64,000 nucleotides of DNA from the NCBI GenBank assembly GCA_903842345.1, contig CAIMLR010000007.1:62001-126000 (forward strand), given 5' to 3'. A program made the position numbers and the translations under genes. The DNA is from an uncultured Myxococcales bacterium. GTDB lineage: Bacteria > Myxococcota_A > UBA9042. Every line of letters starts with the position of its first letter. Positions within the stretch are counted from its first letter, which is position 1. This document shows, piece after piece, positions 41,243 to 58,052 of the stretch. The notes beneath the pieces were generated by a model, which worked only from the letters and a program-made list of their open reading frames with translations, was not told the DNA's origin and did no database searches.

Positions 41243-41294
41243 TGACGCGTTGCGTTATTTTGTCCTTGACACGATGACGCACTGCGTTATCTTG
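41243..41294 (+). promoter_or_regulatory. Double palindromic operator over a promoter
   Basis: TGACGCGTTGCGTTATTTTG (41243-41262) and TGACGCACTGCGTTATCTTG (41275-41294) match at 17 of 20 bases and begin 32 bases apart, about three helical turns. The second contains ACGCACTGCGT, a perfect 11-base palindrome with a central base. The -35 TTGACA (41266-41271), 16-base spacer and -10 TATCTT (41288-41293) overlap the second copy. The region before is AT-rich, like an UP element. Confidence 0.6.
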
Positions 41295-41338
41295 GTTTCA
41301 GAACGGAGGCCGCACCCCAGGCCGCCGAGGAAGTGACC

Positions 41339-41890
41339 ATGCAAGCGACTCAGACGACAAGCCAAAAGACCGCCGAGACGCCCCACCTGCCCGAGGCGCT
41401 GAAGCGCTTTCCGGCGGCGGTGCAGATGGCGGAACGCGTGGAAGCGGCGCGCGCCAAGGTGCAGCACGAATTTCACGACCGGGCGCTGCGGGCGCAGGCG
41501 CGCTTGACCGATTGGCAGGGCATGGCCCTCTCGCTTGTTGAGAAAGCGCAGGACAAAGCCCGCGCTGAGAAAGATGACGTGACGCAGCGCGTTGAGGCGC
41601 TGATTGCCAAGCTGCCGACGGCGGAACTGCACGGCAAGCTGTCCCCGTCGGTGGCGCTGCACGACCGCGGCGCGGCGCTGATGGCGGCGTGGCTCAAGCT
41701 GCCGGCCGATGTGCGCGACGACGTGCTGACTGTCGCCGGGATCGCGACCGCGCGCCAGACGGCGCAAGTGCTGGAAGAGATCGTGGCGCTCCGCGCTGAG
41801 ATCGCGACCCACTGGCCGCACGTAGAAACCAAAGACGCTGCCCCGGCTCGCCGGCGCGCGCGCAAGGATGCCACGCCCGCAGAGGCGTAA
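41339..41890 (+). CDS. Helical phasin-like protein
   Basis: 183 residues, soluble, rich in Ala, Glu, Lys and Arg, with long amphipathic helices ('AERVEAARAKVQHEFHDRAL', 'SLVEKAQDKARAEKDDVTQR') and a basic tail (PARRRARKDA). It has no signal and no membrane helix. The shape resembles phasins and other granule or coiled-coil proteins, but no domain is certain and no PHA gene is in the window. The ATG at 41339 follows GAGGAA at a good distance; a GTG two codons earlier is the alternative. It is behind a strong-looking regulated promoter and is followed by a large hairpin. Confidence 0.6.
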   Translation: MQATQTTSQKTAETPHLPEALKRFPAAVQMAERVEAARAKVQHEFHDRALRAQARLTDWQGMALSLVEKAQDKARAEKDDVTQRVEALIAKLPTAELHGKLSPSVALHDRGAALMAAWLKLPADVRDDVLTVAGIATARQTAQVLEEIVALRAEIATHWPHVETKDAAPARRRARKDATPAEA

Positions 41891-41907
41891 TCCTTGCTAC
41901 CCCTCGA

Positions 41908-41963
41908 GTGTCCCCGCGGCTGCTGCCCTCCCCTCCCCAACCCTGATGCAGCCGCGGGGGCAC
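41908..41963 (+). terminator. Long hairpin after phasin-like gene
   Basis: GTGTCCCCGCGGCTGC (41908-41923) pairs with GCAGCCGCGGGGGCAC (41948-41963) at 15 of 16 positions, around a 24-base C-rich loop. It lies 18 bases after the stop. The downstream sequence is pyrimidine-rich but not a pure T-run, so it is a probable terminator or a stabilising 3' structure. Confidence 0.55.
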
Positions 41964-42095
41964 CGACACTTCCTTCTCTCCATCACGATTGCGTCATCAG
42001 ACGCGCGCGGTGCTGGCGCTTGTTTGCCATGCTGCGCGGACGATCGTAGCCTTCCCCGCGCGGGCGCCTGCATTGGCGTTGCGGTTGGGGGATCT

Positions 42096-43664
42096 ATGGC
42101 ATCTGTGGGCGGCTGGCCGGCACTCGTTTTCTCGAGCGCCCAAACGTGTTTGCGCGCAAGCCTCGTCGGGCTTGCGGGCTTGTGCATCCTACCGGCGACG
42201 GCCCATGCGGCTGACGCGGACGTTGTCGCAGACGGCCAGGACGCCACAGCGACCAATGAGACCCCGCTGCGGTCTGGCCTGCGCTGGCACATCAACGGCG
42301 CTTGGCGGCTTGCCGGCGACCGCGTGACGCCGATTGACGTGAACGCGCCCGATCCGACGCACATCGCGCCCAATGACGTGGGCGAGCATCGCCTGCGCTT
42401 GGGTGGGGACGTGGAATACGCCCAGACGGAAGGCTTTGTGCGCAGCCTCGCGGCGCAGGTGCAGGCCGATTTCCGCCAGTCCAATTACACGATCGACACG
42501 CCCGACGGCTTCCTCATGCGCAAGGCGTTTGCCGAAGCGACGACGCTCGCGGGCCGCCTGGGCGCAGGTCGGACAACGCAGCATTGGGGTCTCGGCCTCG
42601 TGGCGCAGGATGGCGTGGACGATCCGATGCAGTTTGGCATGAAGCACGGCGGCGGCATTGTCGATCGCGTGCAGTACGCCATCTTGCCGGCGGCGCTGTT
42701 CAGCAAGGGCGACCCGCTGGAGGCTTTTCCGCTGGCGCTGGCCGTGGCGTATGACCGCGTGCGCCTGGACGACATGGCGCGCACCGACAGCGACGTCGCG
42801 CACCATTGGCTGGCGGCGCTGCTCTACCAGGGCAAGGACCTGCAGGCGGGCCTGTACGGCGTGAAGCGCGACCAGAAAGACGCGGCGGGCCTCGGCCTCG
42901 ATGCGTGGATTGGCGACGCCTACGCCAGCTATGGCGCATGGACCAACACCGGCTGGCGCTTGAGCGTCGCGGGCGAGGTTGCGGTCGTCTCCGGCACGAC
43001 GACGTGGCTGCGGACGATCACCCAGCCTGACCACTTGAACGTCGCGCAATGGGGCGGCGTGATTCGCGGCGAAGCGGCCCACAAGCAGGTGAAACTGCGC
43101 CTGGAAGGCGGCATCGCGTCGGGTGACGATCGGCCGTTTGACAACACGCTGCACAATTTCCAGTTCGCGAGCGACTACCACGTCGGCCTCGTGCTGTTCT
43201 CCCAGTACATGCGGCAGCAGTCGCGCAACACGATGTCCAACTTGGGCGACCCGCGCTACACCAATGGCGCGCCCGCGGGCGCTGAGCGCGTGGATACGCA
43301 CGGCGCGGTCACGCAGGCGATGTACGTGCATCCGGTCGTGCGCGTGGAAGCGACAAAGCGGTTGGCTGTGATGGCCGGCGCGGTGCTCGCGCGTTCGCCC
43401 GTGGAAGTCGCCGATCCGTTCCAGACCTACATGGCGGGCGGCGTGCCGGCCGGTCCGCGGGGCGCCAAGCGTCAGCAGGATCTCGGCCTTGAATTCGACA
43501 CCGCCGTGGAGTGGAACCAGCCCATGGCCGTCGGCCTCTCGCTGTTGGCGCGTGTCGATGCGGGCGTGCTGCTGCCCGGCCACGCGTTTGACGCCGCGGA
43601 TGGCACGGCCGCTTCAGCAGTCGCAGCGGTTCAGGGTCAAGTCGCGCTGCGCGGCGCCTGGTAA
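42096..43664 (+). CDS. Outer-membrane beta-barrel protein
   Basis: 522 residues from the ATG at 42096, which has GGGGG upstream and gives a signal peptide ('LVGLAGLCILPATAHA'). A longer frame from 41868 would put unconserved sequence before the signal. The mature part is a run of alternating strands ('FVRSLAAQVQADFRQSNYTI', 'VAEVAVVSGT'-like stretches, 'HVGLVLFSQYMRQQ') that ends in 'QVALRGAW', a C-terminal aromatic typical of beta-barrels. It may be a porin or exporter channel; it resembles large barrels such as the alginate/capsule export type. The substrate is unknown. It stands alone between a hairpin and the lipase-like gene. Confidence 0.65.
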   Translation: MASVGGWPALVFSSAQTCLRASLVGLAGLCILPATAHAADADVVADGQDATATNETPLRSGLRWHINGAWRLAGDRVTPIDVNAPDPTHIAPNDVGEHRLRLGGDVEYAQTEGFVRSLAAQVQADFRQSNYTIDTPDGFLMRKAFAEATTLAGRLGAGRTTQHWGLGLVAQDGVDDPMQFGMKHGGGIVDRVQYAILPAALFSKGDPLEAFPLALAVAYDRVRLDDMARTDSDVAHHWLAALLYQGKDLQAGLYGVKRDQKDAAGLGLDAWIGDAYASYGAWTNTGWRLSVAGEVAVVSGTTTWLRTITQPDHLNVAQWGGVIRGEAAHKQVKLRLEGGIASGDDRPFDNTLHNFQFASDYHVGLVLFSQYMRQQSRNTMSNLGDPRYTNGAPAGAERVDTHGAVTQAMYVHPVVRVEATKRLAVMAGAVLARSPVEVADPFQTYMAGGVPAGPRGAKRQQDLGLEFDTAVEWNQPMAVGLSLLARVDAGVLLPGHAFDAADGTAASAVAAVQGQVALRGAW

Positions 43665-43855
43665 GGGCTCATGTGGAGATACCCGATCAACGCGTGTCGG
43701 CGCGAGTCGGCTTCAGCCGCGCGCTTGCCGACCCAGCCAGTCAGCAACGCCCGTCCAATTCAGAGGTTTCGGGGCGATCGTCGAACGACCCAGCGAGCAG
43801 TAGGATGCGAGAATTCGTTGATCTACTGTTGCACGGGCCCCAAGCAGAGGACTTC

Positions 43856-46800
43856 ATGCATTCACTCGTCTTTCGTTGCCAATTCCTGATCCTCGCGCTG
43901 TCCCTCACGTCCCTCGCGGCGTGCCAGGATTCCCCGCGTTTGGGCCTCGCCGACACCGATCGCAGCCAGCCCGGCCCGGTCATCGTGTGGGATCCGCTGC
44001 GCCGCCCCGCGCCTGAGCTGCCGTTCCCCAACGATCTGGCGCTCAAGATGCTGGCCGATGGCACGCTGCGCTTCAACGTCTCCAAGGACGGCGACACCAA
44101 GATCGACGATTCCAACCGCCAACACCTGACGGAGCTCGACGGCTTCTCCGGTCTGTCGCCCATCACGGTCGCGTTTGACGGTCCGCTGGACGTCTCCACG
44201 GTGACGGACGACAGCATCTTCGTCATCAACGTCGATCCGGCGTCCAAGCGCTACGGTGAACGCATTCCGCTGGACCTTGGCCGCGGCTGGTATCCGCATC
44301 AGGCGGACACGCGCCACTACTTTCCGCGCGATCCGCTGGGCGACTACGACAGCTTCGTGCTGCCGCCAGACAACATGGTCGACCTGAACGGCGATGGCAC
44401 GCCGGACAAGTGGGTCTATCACTATGAAGTCTCGACCCACACGCTGGACATCCGCCCGCTGATCCCGCTGGCGACCGGCTCGCGCTATGCCGTGATCCTG
44501 ACGCGCAAGCTCAAGGGCTGGGACAAGAATGGCCGGTATGGGCCGATCCAGTCGCCGTTTGACATCGTCAACCACGACAGCCAGACCGCGGACCTGAAGC
44601 TGGCGCTGCCGACGCTGGAGAAAAACAGCGTCAAGCTGGAAGACATCGCGTTTGGCTGGACCCTGTCGACGGGCGACCTCGCCCGGACGTTCCGCAACCT
44701 GCGCGACGGTCTGTACGGCAGCGGGCCGTTCGCCTGGATGAACGACGCGTTCCCGGCGAAGATTACGGAAGTCACCAAGATGGACATCCCGTTTGACGGC
44801 AACATCGTCACGTATCCGGCCGACAATCCGTATCCGACCGTGGCGTGGGATCACGACTTTGTGCTGCAGGGCGAGTTCATCAAGCGCATCGTCGGGCTGA
44901 TCAACGCCGTGCAGCCGGGCGTGGCCGATGGCTTTGACTACGGCGACTACACGGTTTTTGGCGAAATGGAGACGCCGGACCTGCGCAACACGCCGGACAA
45001 GGTGTGGGTGCTGGACCAGAAGGCGGGGACGGTCGCGCAGACGCAGCCGGATGGCTCGGAAGCGATGGGCCAGACGGCGCATCATGAACGCGTGCCCTTC
45101 ATGCTGGTCGTGCCCAAGACGACGGCGAACCACAAGCCGCCGTTCCCCGTGCTTGTGTACGCCCACGCGACGGGCACGAGCCGGATTGAGGCGCTGCTGA
45201 TGGCCGATCGCCTCGCGCAGTCGGGTATCGCGACGTTCTCGATCGACGCGGTGGGCCACGGTCCGGTGCTGGCCGATCCGCTGAAGTTCCTGGCGCAGAA
45301 GGGCGGCTCGTACGTGCCGATCGTGCGCGGCATGCTCGGCCAGCTGATTTTCCCCAACGCGGCGACCGATTTCCCGGATTCGATGTCCGACAAGGACGTC
45401 ATCACGGCGATGCTGAAGAACGGCTTTGTTCAACAGCTCGCCGTCAAAGGCCGCGCGTTTGACGACAATGGCGACTGCCAGATCACCAACGGCGAGGGCT
45501 ACTATTCGCCCAACGCGTTCCGCCTGCGCGACTCGATGCGCCAGACGACGCTGGACTACATCGTGGCGGTGCGGATGCTGCATTCGCTGACGCAGGCGGC
45601 CGTGCCCAAGCCGCCGGCGGATCCGGCGCACGCGACGGCTGCAGAGCTGATGCCCAGCTTGATGGCCGGCGACTTCAACTGCGATGGCATCCTCGATCTC
45701 GGCGGCGCGTTCATGGTCGGCACGGACGGCAAGCCGATCGTGTCGGACAAGAAGAACCCGGACGGTTCAGCGCGCATGCAGCCGCAGCCGTACTTCATGA
45801 TGGGCATTTCGCTCGGCGGCGTGCACACCGCGCTGACCGCGCCGCTGGAGCCGTACATCGTCGCCGTGGCGCCGGACGTGCCGGGCGCGGGCCTGGCCGA
45901 CATCTTCATCCGCACGCACCTCGGCCAAATCGCTGAGCCGCTGATGCAGAAGATCGGCGGCGTCATGGTCGTCGGCTGCCCGATGGGCGCGGATGACCAC
46001 GGCAACAACCACGCGCGGCTGTCGCTCAACAACGACTCCGACAACTGCAACCGCGCGACGTTCTCCACGTTCCGCGACTGGAACCACGGCGGCGAGTGCG
46101 TGGACACCGCGGTGGACGTGAGCGCGTCCTACCCCGTGCAGTTGGACGGCGGCGACATCGCGCACCGCGGCGAGATTCTCGCGCCGATTGGCGCCACCGT
46201 GCGCGTGCAGGACCTGACGGCGGGGACGCAGGCGCAGACGACGGTCGCCAAGGACGGCGGCTTTGCCCTGGCGATCGCCTCGGACATTGGCGACGTGCTG
46301 GCGGTGGACGTGATCGGCCAATCCGGCAACGTCGTGAGCCATGCGCGCATGATTACGCCGTTTGAAGGTCTGGCGCGGACGCGCAACACGCCGGATTTCC
46401 GGCGCTTCGTCCAGCTGGCTGCGAACGTGCTGGAGGGCGCAGATGCGATCACGGTTGCGGATCGCGTGCTGCTCGACCCGTCCGCGGGCCGCCAGCCGGA
46501 GTGGCCCGTGACCAACATGCTCATGATGCTCTCCGTCGGCGACAGCACCGTGGTGTTCGCCCAGGGTCTCGCGCTCGCGCGGTCGATTGGTCTGTTTGGC
46601 CGCGATCCGGACTACGCCAAGGCGGCGGCGAATCCGTTTGCCGCACAAGTCGACTTTGCCGCGCCGTATCGCGTCTGGACGGAGCAAGTCATCGCGCTTG
46701 GCATCCTCGTCAGCAAGGACGTGCCGCCGCCGCTGCTGAATCCCGCGCGCCCGGAAGGCGGCAAGGGCACGGGCCTGTGCAGCATCGTGCCGTCGCAAAT

Positions 46801-47083
46801 CACTGCCGCGGGACCGCTGGGGAAGGCGCTGTCCGCGCTCTGTCTCGCCGACGTGCATGGCCACCACGAGTACATCGCGACGGTCGACAAGAACGACAGC
46901 TTCCCGCACGTCGATGGCTACAAGGGCACGTACACCCAGTACCACCGCAACCTCATCGCCTCGTATTTCCACTCACTGGCGACCAAGGTGAGCGAGGATC
47001 CCTGCTGGGGCGACGTCCAGTGCGTGACCGACCGCAAGCTGCGCGACGAATGGGACCTGCCGCTGGGCCAGACGCAGCCGTAG
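43856..47083 (+). CDS. Large lipase-like alpha/beta hydrolase lipoprotein
   Basis: 1075 residues. Signal with lipobox SLAAC (near residue 23; start at 43856 with AGAGGA six bases before). The N-terminal part matches the bacterial virulence factor lipase N-terminal pattern ('LPFPNDLALKMLADGTLRFN', then Ig-like strands such as 'ITVAFDGPLDVSTVTDDS'). The middle has an alpha/beta hydrolase: 'PFPVLVYAHATGTSRIEALL', 'DAVGHGP' and 'MMGISLGGVHTAL' with the Gly-x-Ser-x-Gly-like nucleophile. Similar proteins (Pla-1/cef, VolA) are surface phospholipases. The order of the active-site residues is only inferred. The C-terminal region is of unknown type. Confidence 0.7.
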   Translation: MHSLVFRCQFLILALSLTSLAACQDSPRLGLADTDRSQPGPVIVWDPLRRPAPELPFPNDLALKMLADGTLRFNVSKDGDTKIDDSNRQHLTELDGFSGLSPITVAFDGPLDVSTVTDDSIFVINVDPASKRYGERIPLDLGRGWYPHQADTRHYFPRDPLGDYDSFVLPPDNMVDLNGDGTPDKWVYHYEVSTHTLDIRPLIPLATGSRYAVILTRKLKGWDKNGRYGPIQSPFDIVNHDSQTADLKLALPTLEKNSVKLEDIAFGWTLSTGDLARTFRNLRDGLYGSGPFAWMNDAFPAKITEVTKMDIPFDGNIVTYPADNPYPTVAWDHDFVLQGEFIKRIVGLINAVQPGVADGFDYGDYTVFGEMETPDLRNTPDKVWVLDQKAGTVAQTQPDGSEAMGQTAHHERVPFMLVVPKTTANHKPPFPVLVYAHATGTSRIEALLMADRLAQSGIATFSIDAVGHGPVLADPLKFLAQKGGSYVPIVRGMLGQLIFPNAATDFPDSMSDKDVITAMLKNGFVQQLAVKGRAFDDNGDCQITNGEGYYSPNAFRLRDSMRQTTLDYIVAVRMLHSLTQAAVPKPPADPAHATAAELMPSLMAGDFNCDGILDLGGAFMVGTDGKPIVSDKKNPDGSARMQPQPYFMMGISLGGVHTALTAPLEPYIVAVAPDVPGAGLADIFIRTHLGQIAEPLMQKIGGVMVVGCPMGADDHGNNHARLSLNNDSDNCNRATFSTFRDWNHGGECVDTAVDVSASYPVQLDGGDIAHRGEILAPIGATVRVQDLTAGTQAQTTVAKDGGFALAIASDIGDVLAVDVIGQSGNVVSHARMITPFEGLARTRNTPDFRRFVQLAANVLEGADAITVADRVLLDPSAGRQPEWPVTNMLMMLSVGDSTVVFAQGLALARSIGLFGRDPDYAKAAANPFAAQVDFAAPYRVWTEQVIALGILVSKDVPPPLLNPARPEGGKGTGLCSIVPSQITAAGPLGKALSALCLADVHGHHEYIATVDKNDSFPHVDGYKGTYTQYHRNLIASYFHSLATKVSEDPCWGDVQCVTDRKLRDEWDLPLGQTQP

Positions 47084-47107
47084 CCTCGCGTCCTTGTGCG
47101 GTTTTGC

Positions 47108-47136
47108 TTGATGAACCGCCCCGGCCCCGTTACCCT
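47108..47136 (+). promoter_or_regulatory. Predicted promoter of kinase gene
   Basis: TTGATG (47108-47113), a 17-base spacer and TACCCT (47131-47136), about 45 bases before the ATG at 47181. It has the same layout as the promoters at 9079 and 52153. Confidence 0.45.
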
Positions 47137-47180
47137 ATTGGCGGGGATTTCCATGCGACCCACCGGTCGAAAGCCAAACG

Positions 47181-48809
<1,629 letters not shown>

Positions 48810-48884
48810 CGGGCCGCACGTTGCACTCGCCTGCGCGGCTTGACCCGCGCGACCGCGAATTGCGCGTCGATCCGCTCCGGTAAC

Positions 48885-48914
48885 TTGCCGCAACCGCCAA
48901 CCGCCTGTTACCTT
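48885..48914 (+). promoter_or_regulatory. Predicted promoter of mreB
   Basis: TTGCCG (48885-48890), an 18-base spacer and TACCTT (48909-48914), about 77 bases before the proposed start. A weaker version of the TTG-N17/18-TAnCyT layout. Confidence 0.3.
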
Positions 48915-48990
48915 CGCCCCCGGTCGCGCAAGCCATTGCGTCAGTTCCGTGCATGGCGGACGGCAATCTGGCGACCCGGAGATGGTGCCC

Positions 48991-50022
<1,032 letters not shown>

Positions 50023-50103
50023 CCAAACGATCAGTCCGCGGCGGCCTGCCCGAATGTGGCCCAGGTTTCACCGCGATCGCCGGGTTTACTGCCGCAAAAA
50101 CGA

Positions 50104-50139
50104 CAACGCGATCGCCGCGGGGGAACGGCGATCGTGTTG
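50104..50139. terminator. Hairpin between mreB and Tat-protein gene
   Basis: CAACGCGATCGCCG (50104-50117) pairs with CGGCGATCGTGTTG (50126-50139) at 13 of 14 positions with an 8-base loop. It lies in the 148-base gap of two convergent genes; a bidirectional terminator is likely by position. Confidence 0.45.
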
Positions 50140-50170
50140 CGTGAAAAACTTGGCGAGACGCGAAAGCGGG

Positions 50171-50629
50171 TTAGGCGATCGGGTCGTCGTTGGTCGTGTA
50201 CAGCTCAGCGTGCTTGGACTGGCGCGCGGCCATCGTGACGACGGTGCTCGGCACAGCCTTCACAGTCTTGTCCAAGTGCTTGGCGAGCGAACGAACCGCG
50301 AGCGTGTGCGACGCGGGCGTCTGCGCGTGACCCTGACCGTTGTTCACGAGGAACAGGTCAAAATCGCGGCTGGAGGCAACGGACTGACGGCCCGAACCAC
50401 GACGGCACGCTTCCACATTCAGGCGCTCGCCCGTGGTCGCGTGAACGAGCGTGATCGGCACGGCGCCCTTGGAGACGGCGCCGATCGAATCGACAACCCA
50501 GTTGTCGCTGCCGGCGGCAACGGACGAAGAAGAAGCAGCGGTGACCGAACGGCCAGCGGCGCTGACAACGGCCACACCGGCAACCGAAGTGCCCACCAGG
50601 GCAATGAAATCGCGACGAGAGAAAGACAT
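50171..50629 (-). CDS. Small Tat-exported protein, unknown function
   Basis: 152 residues. The N-terminus 'MSFSRRDFIALVGTSVAGVA' is a clear twin-arginine (SRRDF) signal with an Ala-rich hydrophobic core. The mature part of about 115 residues is basic at its C-terminus and has a single Cys ('NVEACRRGSGRQS'). A short hydrophobic strand 'DFDLFLVNN' and His-rich stretches ('QGHAQTPASHTLAVRSLAKHL') are present. No known domain. Tat export implies that it folds, perhaps with a cofactor, before export. It has its own good sigma-70 promoter (50661-50690). No neighbour gives its function. Confidence 0.72.
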   Translation of the reverse strand: MSFSRRDFIALVGTSVAGVAVVSAAGRSVTAASSSSVAAGSDNWVVDSIGAVSKGAVPITLVHATTGERLNVEACRRGSGRQSVASSRDFDLFLVNNGQGHAQTPASHTLAVRSLAKHLDKTVKAVPSTVVTMAARQSKHAELYTTNDDPIA

Positions 50630-50660
50630 AATGACACCCCCAGAGAAAGTCCCAGCTTAC

Positions 50661-50690
50661 AGTCTAGGGACAGGTGCCGCACTCTGTCAA
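50661..50690 (-). promoter_or_regulatory. Predicted promoter of the Tat-protein gene
   Basis: On the minus strand, TTGACA (50690-50685), an 18-base spacer and TAGACT (50666-50661), 32 bases before the ATG. It is the best sigma-70 match in the window. Confidence 0.55.
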
Positions 50691-50790
50691 ACGCTTTTGC
50701 CGGCGGACGTGAAACCGCGTTGCGCAAGGGCCTTGCAACGCGGGCCTCCTCGGCTACGCTGCGCCTGTCCGCACGGAGTCGCCTGCCTGC

Positions 50791-52137
50791 ATGAGCCATT
50801 CGCCAACCCCGCACCAGCCCGCTGCCCTGCAATGGATTGCCTGTCCTTCTGATAAGTTGCACTCGGACACGTGGCTGGCGCAGGCGCGCGCGAGCGGTTT
50901 TCACGTGGTCCTGACGCCGTGGCAGCAAGGGGCGAACGCTGTCGCGGCGATCGCGCAGTGGGCGAATCGGGTCCGGCGGCAGCGTCTCGTGGCGGCGTTG
51001 ACCGTGCCGGTCGACGCGATCGCGGCGCTGCCGCTGGTCGAGCTTGACGCATGCGGGCCAGTGCTGCTTGTCGTGACGCCGGTGCACACGACTGATCTCG
51101 TGCGCTGGTCCGATGTGCGGGCCAGGCTCGCGCGGACGCGATGCGCCAAGCTGCGCTGGACCGCGCTGGGCGTTCCGCTGTGCCATCTGGGCGATTGGCG
51201 GCCTGACGTGGCGCTGGTGCCGCCGCGGCCGCGCTCGCAACCGCCTGAGTGCGCGACGTGCGGGCTGCGCGCGCAGTGCGCGGGGCCGTTGTCGGGGCAG
51301 ATCGTGGCGCCATTGCCGGAGCCGGTCAGCAACCAATTTGACTTGACCGATGGCGCGCTCAACGACGCGCTGCTTACGCTGGACAGCACCCCGCCGCGGC
51401 ATTTCACGCTGCAGCAGCCGATGTCCCCGCTCGTCGCGGAGGCGTTGGCGCGCGGGCAGGTCTATCTGGACCAATCCGACAAGGCACGGCTGGACGATTT
51501 CGCCGCCGACCTGGCGCTGCTCCTTCCCGACGGCGGCGATCGTTGGCACGCCGCGGATCACCAGCCGTTTGCCGCGGAGGAGGCGCTGTTGCTCGGCCAT
51601 CTGCGGACCCTGAGCGGCGTTGTCGTGGACGTGGGCGCGGGGCCGATTCGCTACGTGCAGGAACTCGCGGCGGCGCAAGCGGCAGGGACCCTGCGCTACG
51701 TCGCGGTGGAGCCGGAGCTCGCCGCGCTGGAGCGGACGGTGGCAGTTCTCCCGGAGGCGCTGAGCTTGCAGGGCACGGGCGAGCACCTGCCGCTGGTCAG
51801 CCAGTCCGCCGACGCCGTGCTGATGCTGCGTTCTTTCAATCATTTGCGCGACGTGCCGCAAGCGCTGCAGGAAGTCGCGCGGGTGCTCAAGCCCGGTGGC
51901 GTGTTTCTGGCGTGCGACAATGTCGCGTTTGGCCTCTGCCGGTCGCCCGAGCAACTGGCGCGCGCGCACGCGATTCCGGTGGCGGAGACGCCGTTTGAAC
52001 ACTACCGCAACGCTGACGCGCCCGATGCTGCCGCCGCTTTGCTGGCCGCCGTGCCAAACGGTTTCGCGCTGCATACGGTGCAGTCCGTCGGCCTGGGCAC
52101 GTCCAACCAGTGGTTCCTGCGCGCCACGCGTTTGTAA
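50791..52137 (+). CDS. SAM methyltransferase with N-terminal radical-SAM-like remnant
   Basis: 448 residues. The C-terminal half is a class I methyltransferase (Methyltransf_11): 'VVDVGAGPIRYVQELAAAQA' (motif I), 'VAVEPELAALERT' and 'SQSADAVLMLRSFNHLRDVP', then 'VLKPGGVFLACDN'. The first 175 residues contain a Cys cluster CxxCxLRxxCAG (Cys154, 157, 163), identical in spacing to the C-terminal cluster of the radical SAM protein at 3956-5296. The upstream part has a strand/helix rhythm ('FHVVLTPWQQGANAVAAIAQ', 'GPVLLVVTPVHTTDL') but no CxxxCxxC, so it looks like a barrel that lost its iron-sulfur site. The methyl acceptor is unknown. Confidence 0.72.
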   Translation: MSHSPTPHQPAALQWIACPSDKLHSDTWLAQARASGFHVVLTPWQQGANAVAAIAQWANRVRRQRLVAALTVPVDAIAALPLVELDACGPVLLVVTPVHTTDLVRWSDVRARLARTRCAKLRWTALGVPLCHLGDWRPDVALVPPRPRSQPPECATCGLRAQCAGPLSGQIVAPLPEPVSNQFDLTDGALNDALLTLDSTPPRHFTLQQPMSPLVAEALARGQVYLDQSDKARLDDFAADLALLLPDGGDRWHAADHQPFAAEEALLLGHLRTLSGVVVDVGAGPIRYVQELAAAQAAGTLRYVAVEPELAALERTVAVLPEALSLQGTGEHLPLVSQSADAVLMLRSFNHLRDVPQALQEVARVLKPGGVFLACDNVAFGLCRSPEQLARAHAIPVAETPFEHYRNADAPDAAAALLAAVPNGFALHTVQSVGLGTSNQWFLRATRL

Positions 52138-52152
52138 ACCGTCCGTTGTAAC

Positions 52153-52181
52153 TTGAACGCGGCGAAGCGGCACGATACCCT
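52153..52181 (+). promoter_or_regulatory. Predicted promoter of MopE-like gene
   Basis: TTGAAC (52153-52158), a 17-base spacer and TACCCT (52176-52181), about 40 bases before the ATG at 52222. Same layout as at 9079 and 47108. Confidence 0.45.
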
Positions 52182-52221
52182 AGATGGTTTGCGGGCGCTT
52201 CCATCGCGTCGGGTCACCGGG

Positions 52222-58050
<5,829 letters not shown>

Positions 58051-58052
58051 CG

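Noticed and set aside
41868-42095. Upstream extension of the outer-membrane protein
   Set aside because: It runs through the hairpin terminator of the preceding gene; the signal peptide and ribosome binding site support the start at 42096.
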